Below, in pieces: positions 7,405 to 11,777 of a stretch of 11,777 nt of DNA. The position numbers were made by a program, and so were the translations under genes. Location: NCBI GenBank assembly GCA_937901285.1, contig CALCHI010000020.1, positions 1-11,777 on the forward strand, given 5' to 3'. Origin of the DNA: UBA8437 sp003445035 (GTDB taxonomy: Bacteria > Planctomycetota > Planctomycetia > Planctomycetales > Planctomycetaceae). The notes under the pieces were generated by a model that was given only the letters and a program-made list of their open reading frames with translations, ran no database searches and was not told the origin of the DNA. Position 1 is the first letter of the stretch. Every line of letters starts with the position of its first letter.

Positions 7405-8892
7405 ATGGCCATTCCCCGCATAGCGATTGGCGGAATCGAACACGAAACGGCTGGGCTGTTGCCGGGCGAGACCCCGATGTCGGTCTTCGATCGTCGTCGC
7501 CTCCCTTCCGGCCAGTTGCTGCAACGCACCGGGGATGCCAACACGGTGGTCGACGGATACCTGCACGGTGCGAGGGAACGTGAATGGCAGATTGCCCCGT
7601 TGCTGTGGATCAAGGGGACATCCGGGCCACCCGCATCCCGAGGAACGTTCGACGCACTGCTCGGCGAATTGCTGGATGACCTGCGCCGGGCCGGACCGGT
7701 GGACGGGGTGTTGTTGAGCTTGCACGGGTCGTTTGCGGCCGAGGGGATTGATGACGCCGATGGTGCGGTGCTTCAGGCGGTGCGAGACCAGGTGGGGCCA
7801 GATGTGCCGCTGATGTCGGTTCACGATCTTCACTGCAATCTGACCGAGGCAATGACCAATCCCGCCGATGCCCTGGCGGTAATGCGGACCTATCCGCATG
7901 TGGATATGCGAGAACGAGCCCTGCACGTTACCGGCCTGATGGAGGAGACGCTGGCGGGGCGGTTGAGGCCGACGATGGCTTTTCGGCAATTGCCGTTGCT
8001 GTGGAGCGCGCCTCGCATGATTGATGCCGAACCACCCATGTCGGAAGCGGTCGCACGCGTGGTGGCAGCCAACGATCGTCCGGGAGTGGTGTCGGCGAGT
8101 CTTGGGGTCGGGTACCAGTGGGTGGACAGTCCAGCGGTGGGCACCAGCACAGTGGTGGTGACGGACGATGACGCCGCCGCCGCCCGGGTCGAAGCCGACG
8201 CGATGGCCGACTGGGTCTGGGATCGGCGGTCGGATTGGATCTCGCCGTCGATGACGCCGGCCGAGGCACTCGCCTTGGGCGAGGCCGAGGAGGGGTATCC
8301 GATCGTGCTGGCTGACCAGGCAGACAACACCGGTGGCGGTGCGCCCGGGGACGGAACCGAAGTGTTGCGACTGTTCATCCAGCGCGAGTTCGATCCGGCT
8401 GTGGTCTTGTACGTGGTCGATCCGCAGGCGGCGGCCCGGGCACATGAGGCCGGAATCGGGGCGGTGATCGATGTCGAGGTTGGTGGACGGTCTCACGCCG
8501 AGCTTGGCCCTCCCGTCCAGATGCGGGCCGTGGTGGAAGGTCTCGGTGACGGGGACTTTGTCTACGATGGCCCGATGTGGCAAGGAGTGTCCGATTCGGT
8601 GGGGCCCACCGCATGGCTCAGAGAGGGGGGCGTCTCGGTGGTGGTTATCAGCCTGCCACAACAACCGGTCGATCTCGCCCTGTGTCACACGCTGGGGATG
8701 GAGCCGAAGGATTTTCGGTACATCTGCGTGAAATCCACTGGACATTTTCGGAGTGGATTCGAGCCGATTGCCGGGTCGATCTATAACGTTGATGCCAAGG
8801 GGCTGTTGAGCCAGTCATTCTCCGAACTTCCGTTCACTCGTCTTGGTCGGGCGATGTACCCCCTGGATGAAAGTGCCACTAAGGGGTTCTGA
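7405..8892 (+). CDS. M81-family metallopeptidase (MlrC/microcystinase C-like, DUF1485 + MlrC C-terminal)
   Basis: The product is 495 aa, close to the family norm. M81 proteins are predicted zinc hydrolases named for MlrC, which cleaves linearised microcystin and the tetrapeptide; most members have unknown substrates. The N-terminal DUF1485 part shows 'IGGIEHET' (8-15), 'LLSLHGSF' (103-110, H107), 'VHDLHCN' (139-145, D141 and H143) and 'YPHVDMRERA' (163-172, H165), the positions expected to bind zinc. The C-terminal part shows 'ADQADNTGGGAPGDGT' (303-318) and 'KSTGHFRSGFEPIAG' (443-457). No signal peptide is seen, so it should be cytoplasmic. CGGAG (7391-7395) precedes ATG 7405 by 9 nt. It begins 36 nt after dnaE2 on the same strand, so read-through from the SOS cassette is possible, but no functional link to repair is evident. 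The microcystin substrate itself should not be assumed. Confidence 0.9.
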   Translation: MAIPRIAIGGIEHETAGLLPGETPMSVFDRRRLPSGQLLQRTGDANTVVDGYLHGAREREWQIAPLLWIKGTSGPPASRGTFDALLGELLDDLRRAGPVDGVLLSLHGSFAAEGIDDADGAVLQAVRDQVGPDVPLMSVHDLHCNLTEAMTNPADALAVMRTYPHVDMRERALHVTGLMEETLAGRLRPTMAFRQLPLLWSAPRMIDAEPPMSEAVARVVAANDRPGVVSASLGVGYQWVDSPAVGTSTVVVTDDDAAAARVEADAMADWVWDRRSDWISPSMTPAEALALGEAEEGYPIVLADQADNTGGGAPGDGTEVLRLFIQREFDPAVVLYVVDPQAAARAHEAGIGAVIDVEVGGRSHAELGPPVQMRAVVEGLGDGDFVYDGPMWQGVSDSVGPTAWLREGGVSVVVISLPQQPVDLALCHTLGMEPKDFRYICVKSTGHFRSGFEPIAGSIYNVDAKGLLSQSFSELPFTRLGRAMYPLDESATKGF

Positions 8893-9011
8893 GGAGAAGC
8901 GGGCATCGTGGACTCGACTCCAAAGCCCTGGGTCGGGGCGATTTCAGGGGGCCGTCCGGGGAAATGGGTGCTTGAGCCAGCGAGATGAGGGTGGTACCTT
9001 TGTGAACGCTC

Positions 9012-9047
9012 GATTCGGAGGGAGCAGGAAGACATCCGCTCCGAATC
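9012..9047. repeat. 9-bp perfect inverted repeat upstream of the M32 gene
   Basis: GATTCGGAG (9012-9020) and CTCCGAATC (9039-9047) are exact reverse complements separated by 18 nt. The right arm ends 37 nt before the M32 ATG. There is no T run after it, so it is not a standard intrinsic terminator. It could be a hairpin in the 5' leader, a dyad operator, or a 3' end stabiliser of the M81 transcript. It is the clearest structure in the 192-nt gap 8893-9084, where no small gene was evident. Confidence 0.5.
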
Positions 9048-9072
9048 ATGACTGGGCTGCCGGACACGCCGC

Positions 9073-9080
9073 AGGGAGGT
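9073..9080 (+). promoter_or_regulatory. Strong ribosome-binding site deciding the M32 start
   Basis: AGGGAGGT lies immediately before ATG 9085 at normal spacing. It overlaps the alternative in-frame GTG at 9079, which therefore cannot use it and is rejected as the start. Confidence 0.75.
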
Positions 9081-9084
9081 GAGT

Positions 9085-10602
9085 ATGTCGGGGATTGACG
9101 ATCGCTATACCGTTCTGACCGAACGGCTTCGTAAGGTCGCGGTGCTGGAGTCGTGCGGCAGTGTGCTGGGGTGGGACGAACAGACCTACATGCCCAGCGG
9201 TGGTGCCGCACACCGGGCGGAGCAACTGGCGCTGCTTGCCGGGATGGCACACCACGAGGCCACCGACAAGCAACTGGGCGACCTGATCGGGGAACTCGAG
9301 GGTGAGGACCTGGGCGATCCCGGCGGGCCGCGTGCGGCCAATATCCGAGAGGCCCGCAGAGCGTTCGATCGCGCCACCTGCCTGCCCCGGCGTTTGGTTG
9401 AAGAAATTTCGCGAGTCACGACCATGTCGCAACAGGCCTGGGTGACTGCGAGACGCGAAAAGGACTTCCCGTCGTTTCTGCCGTTCCTGCAACAGGTGGT
9501 TGCCCTGAAACGCGAGGAGGCGGCTGCTATCGGCTTCGGCGAAGGCGGAGAGCCTTACGACGCGCTGTTGGCTCACTACGAGCCAGGAGCGACCTCCTCA
9601 TGGGTCGACGGGGTCTTTTCGCCGCTTCGCGCCGCTACGGTTGAGTTGCTCGATGCAATTCGAGGCAGTCGAGTCCAGCCACCAGTCGACATTCTGACAC
9701 GATCGTATCCGGTTGACGCACAGCGGAAATTCGGGATGGCCGCTTCGAAGCGAATCGGCTTTTCTTTCGAAGAGGGACGGCTCGATGTTGCGGCTCACCC
9801 GTTCTGCAGTGGGTTTGGGCCGGGAGACTGCCGCCTGACGACGCGTTACGACGAGCATCATTTTCCCGGGGCGTTCTTCGGTACGATGCACGAATCGGGT
9901 CACGGGATTTACGAACAGGGGCTCGATCGCGAAGCGTACGGAACGGCTATGGGTGTGTCGTGTTCACTGGGAATTCACGAGTCGCAATCCCGGATGTGGG
10001 AGAACTTCGTCGGGCGAGGGGAACCCTTCTGGTTGCACCTGTTCGAGGAAGCTCAGGGGGCGTTTCCGGAAGCCCTTGGCCAGGAGACTCGTGAACGGTT
10101 CATGGCTGCAATCAATGACGTACGGCCATCGATGATCCGTGTCGAAGCCGACGAAGTGACTTACAACCTGCACATTATGCTGAGGTTCGAACTGGAACGG
10201 GCGTTGATTGACGGCTCGCTCGAACCCGCTGATGTGTCGGGGGCCTGGAACGACGCATTTACCAGGGACTTCGGAATCACCCCGGCTGACGATTCGGAGG
10301 GATGCCTGCAGGACATACACTGGAGCGCCGGTCTGCTGGGCTATTTTCCGACTTATGCGCTGGGGAATATTTATGCCGCGCAATTCTTCGTTGCGGCCGA
10401 TGCGGCCATTGGGCCGTTGTCCGAACAATTTGCCGACGGAGAATTTCTTGCGCTCAAGGGCTGGTTGAATCGGGAAATTCACCAGCGAGGGCGACAATGT
10501 CGCGCTGACGAGTTGGTCGAAGTGGTGACCGGGGAAGGGTTGTCACACGAGCCGCTGGTGACACATTTGCGAGACCGTTTCAGCCCGTTGTACGATTTGT
10601 AG
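9085..10602 (+). CDS. M32 family carboxypeptidase (thermostable carboxypeptidase Taq type)
   Basis: The product is 505 aa, the typical M32 length. It is a zinc-dependent carboxypeptidase that removes C-terminal residues from peptides, probably in the cytoplasm, since no signal peptide is present. The active-site motif HESGH is at 269-273 with catalytic Glu270, and the third zinc ligand is Glu299 in 'GIHESQSRMWEN'. Other M32 signatures are 'HPFCSGFGPGDCRLTTRY' (238-255, the DxRxT motif at D248-R250-T252), 'IRVEADEVTYNLHIMLRFEL' (351-370) and 'GYFPTYALGNIYAAQFF' (419-435). The N-terminal 'VLGWDEQTYMPSGG' (27-40) is also characteristic. All key residues are present, so it should be active. It has its own strong ribosome-binding site and a 192-nt upstream gap, which suggests a separate promoter, though none was recognised with confidence. 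Role inferred: general peptide turnover. Confidence 0.96.
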   Translation: MSGIDDRYTVLTERLRKVAVLESCGSVLGWDEQTYMPSGGAAHRAEQLALLAGMAHHEATDKQLGDLIGELEGEDLGDPGGPRAANIREARRAFDRATCLPRRLVEEISRVTTMSQQAWVTARREKDFPSFLPFLQQVVALKREEAAAIGFGEGGEPYDALLAHYEPGATSSWVDGVFSPLRAATVELLDAIRGSRVQPPVDILTRSYPVDAQRKFGMAASKRIGFSFEEGRLDVAAHPFCSGFGPGDCRLTTRYDEHHFPGAFFGTMHESGHGIYEQGLDREAYGTAMGVSCSLGIHESQSRMWENFVGRGEPFWLHLFEEAQGAFPEALGQETRERFMAAINDVRPSMIRVEADEVTYNLHIMLRFELERALIDGSLEPADVSGAWNDAFTRDFGITPADDSEGCLQDIHWSAGLLGYFPTYALGNIYAAQFFVAADAAIGPLSEQFADGEFLALKGWLNREIHQRGRQCRADELVEVVTGEGLSHEPLVTHLRDRFSPLYDL

Positions 10603-10921
10603 ATATCACCGGTGGATTCGGAGGCTCGGGACGAAAAAAAACGTCCGCGGGAAGGAATCTGACGAAGGTTGAGGGTTCGACAGTGGGTAGTAGGCGTAGC
10701 GGGGATTGCGTGAACGGTTTCAAGCCGGCAACTGCTTTTTCCGGCATTCTCACCCAGATTCCTATTCCTCCAAATCGTGAAAACTCATACATTTCCGGTC
10801 TGATCAGCGGATGCGCGCTGGGAACGGTCGACGGAGCGTCGGCCGCAGTGTCATTTCGTTGATTCCGAACTGTTCTGGACAAAACGACTTTGAGACTTTC
10901 TGCGTGTCACCGATCTGACGT

Positions 10922-10943
10922 AACGGCGGAGAAATCCGTCGTT
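10922..10943 (+). promoter_or_regulatory. Predicted GNRA-tetraloop hairpin in the leader of the last gene
   Basis: AACGGCGGA (10922-10930) pairs with TCCGTCGTT (10935-10943) over 9 bp with one G-U, closing a GAAA tetraloop. The fold is stable as RNA in the sense direction. It is about 90 nt before the start codon. Only TTT follows, too little for a terminator, so a leader structure is more likely. Confidence 0.45.
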
Positions 10944-10948
10944 TGCGG

Positions 10949-10992
10949 ACGTCGGCGACGTGGGCTGACTGGCCTGCGTCGACTGCCGACGT
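10949..10992 (+). promoter_or_regulatory. Predicted long nested hairpin in the leader of the last gene
   Basis: ACGTCGGC (10949-10956) pairs exactly with GCCGACGT (10985-10992). Inside it GACG (10957-10960) pairs with CGTC (10977-10980), leaving a 4-nt bulge on the 3' side, and GGC/GCC can add three more pairs. The left arm also belongs to a 13-bp DNA palindrome, ACGTCG-G-CGACGT (10949-10961), so a protein-binding site is an alternative to an RNA fold. No known riboswitch class was recognised. Confidence 0.45.
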
Positions 10993-11023
10993 GTATCGGT
11001 CAGGCACGTGACGGGAAAGCATC

Positions 11024-11028
11024 AGGAG
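11024..11028 (+). promoter_or_regulatory. Ribosome-binding site of the last gene
   Basis: AGGAG lies 7 nt before ATG 11036. It supports this start over the internal in-frame ATG at 11123. Confidence 0.7.
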
Positions 11029-11035
11029 AAGGTTG

Positions 11036-11777
11036 ATGTTGCTGACTTCGTGGATAACGTCGCTGCGTCGAACGTGGCAGCAGAAGTCGACTCGACGGAC
11101 CGTTTTGCGGCAACGCCGGGAAATGGCACCGCGGGCGTCGGCTGTCGAACAACTGGAAGATCGAACTTTGCTCAGTTCGGTAGTCATCGAATCGGTGACT
11201 GCCGGGGAATCGTTGAGCATCGATACCCAGGCGATGGTCGGCAACGGGACGCTTAGCAATCCCGAATTCGACAGCTTGACCATTCGGTCGGTCGTGGTTG
11301 CCCCGGGATCCGGAACCGCCATCGACATCGATTTTTCAGGCGACGATACAGCGAAGCTGGAACTGGATACGATCTCGATTCAATCGGTCATCGCGACAGG
11401 AAGTGGCGAACCGGGTTTGCGGGTCAACCTCCAGGACGTGAACCTCGGCGATCTGGTGGTCGATTCGTCGTCAATCAGTGGCGAGAATGGAGCCGGGCTG
11501 ACGCTCGATCTCCACGATGTCAACCTTGGTGCGTTGACGATTGTGCACTCCGACGTCGCTGGAGACGGTGGGCCGGGAACGACGATCTCCCTGGACGGCA
11601 CAACTGTCGGTGAGTTCAACATCGCAAAAACGACCTCCGACGGCGTCAGCGTCACGTCGGTGTCCGGGCAGAGCGGGTTGATCGATCCCAACCCCGGACC
11701 GGGGGGGATCCCACCGGGGGGAGTCACCAACACCAATCCGATGACCGTCACCGCGCTCACGCACGGATTGTCGACCG
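11036..11777 (+). CDS. Large secreted/surface-type protein with LEDRTLLS N-terminal signature and 27-residue repeats, 3'-truncated by the window edge
   Basis: The visible 247 residues start at ATG 11036 and stay open to the edge. Residues 1-36 are short-hydrophobic then Arg/Lys-rich ('MLLTSWITSLRRTW'), followed by 'ASAVEQLEDRTLLSS' (35-48). That motif marks the N-terminus of many big exported proteins in Planctomycetes (LEPR-XLL type) and seems to replace a classical signal peptide. Residues 81-193 are Gly/Asp/Ser-rich with a 27-residue period: 81-107 (degenerate), 113-139, 140-166 and 167-193, with shared Gly at unit positions 10, 15 and 26, an aliphatic at 20 and 'DVNLG' in two units. This suggests a beta-helix or solenoid. 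A Pro/Gly linker (217-229) leads to 'VTNTNPMTVTALTHGLST', the start of a beta-sandwich-like domain often repeated in planctomycete surface proteins. No enzymatic domain is visible. Such proteins usually run to a thousand or more residues. Precise function is unknown. Confidence 0.85.
   Translation, partial: MLLTSWITSLRRTWQQKSTRRTVLRQRREMAPRASAVEQLEDRTLLSSVVIESVTAGESLSIDTQAMVGNGTLSNPEFDSLTIRSVVVAPGSGTAIDIDFSGDDTAKLELDTISIQSVIATGSGEPGLRVNLQDVNLGDLVVDSSSISGENGAGLTLDLHDVNLGALTIVHSDVAGDGGPGTTISLDGTTVGEFNIAKTTSDGVSVTSVSGQSGLIDPNPGPGGIPPGGVTNTNPMTVTALTHGLST
11276..11614 (+). repeat. Protein-level 27-residue (81-nt) tandem repeats inside the last gene
   Basis: Three exactly contiguous units cover 11372-11452, 11453-11533 and 11534-11614; a degenerate unit (11276-11356) precedes them after a 15-nt interruption. 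Units two and three end in 'NLQDVNLGD' and 'DLHDVNLGA'. DNA identity is lower than protein similarity, so the repeats are old rather than recently copied. Confidence 0.65.

Larger units (their letters stand above)
10603..11035. other. 433-nt gene-free spacer, structured toward its 3' end
   Basis: No credible coding frame is seen on either strand. The left half has a GGACG/CGTCC stem (10629-10633 with 10642-10646) closing a loop of eight A, just after the M32 stop, and a GCCGG/CCGGC pair around 10723-10744. The right half, 10922-10992, holds two much stronger hairpins listed separately. No T-tailed terminator and no convincing -35/-10 pair were found, although a promoter for the last gene must lie here or in the end of the M32 gene. 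Confidence 0.6.

Noticed and set aside
7351..8745. 464-codon open frame on the minus strand opposite the M81 gene
   Set aside because: It mirrors the codon pattern of the M81 gene, shows His/Arg/Gln-rich low-complexity translation and no family motif.
10867..10875. GAACTGTTC palindrome resembling an SOS box
   Set aside because: The Bacillus-type box needs four bases between GAAC and GTTC, and here there is one; it also differs from the lexA half-sites in this window.
10580..10882. 100-codon minus-strand frame in the spacer after the M32 gene
   Set aside because: It runs into the M32 coding end and shows no recognisable motif; I saw no ribosome-binding site to support it.
1..11777. CRISPR arrays, tRNA/rRNA genes, insertion sequences, phage or defence genes
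   Set aside because: Reading both strands showed no direct-repeat array, no transposase or integrase motif, and no tRNA-like cloverleaf; this was by eye and a covariance search could still find a small RNA.

Overview
The window looks like chromosomal DNA from a planctomycete. It is GC-rich. It opens with a gene of the planctomycete-type cytochrome c/DUF1549 family and ends with a secreted-type protein carrying the N-terminal 'VEQLEDRTLLS' signature common in large Planctomycetes surface proteins. The species cannot be named from the sequence.

Layout. Positions 1-845 (minus strand) hold the N-terminal part of a PSCyt1/DUF1549 gene. A divergent spacer of 213 bp follows, with a lexA promoter and a striking set of phased palindromic half-sites at 990-1015. 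Next come four co-directional plus-strand genes: lexA (1059-1754), imuA-like (1816-2592), imuB (2519-4159) and dnaE2/imuC (4159-7368). This is a complete SOS-type mutagenic translesion cassette headed by its own repressor. imuA and imuB overlap by 74 bp, and imuB and dnaE2 overlap by 1 bp, so they are probably co-transcribed and translationally coupled. An M81/MlrC-type metallopeptidase (7405-8892) follows dnaE2 after only 36 nt. After a 192-nt spacer with a 9-bp inverted repeat comes an M32 carboxypeptidase (9085-10602) with a strong ribosome-binding site. A 433-nt spacer (10603-11035) carries several predicted hairpins close to the next start. The last gene (11036 to beyond the end) encodes a repeat-containing secreted or surface protein, cut off by the window.

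How the genes work together. In the inferred model, LexA represses its own promoter and the downstream mutasome genes. DNA damage triggers LexA self-cleavage at Ala120-Gly121. ImuB (a catalytically dead Y-family scaffold with a clamp-binding motif), the RecA-like ImuA protein and the error-prone polymerase DnaE2 then bypass lesions. The two peptidases are probably independent housekeeping or catabolic genes, although the first is close enough to be reached by read-through. No mobile element, CRISPR array, tRNA or rRNA was seen. The least explained signals are the lexA operator architecture, the structured leader before the last gene, and the last gene's 27-residue repeats.
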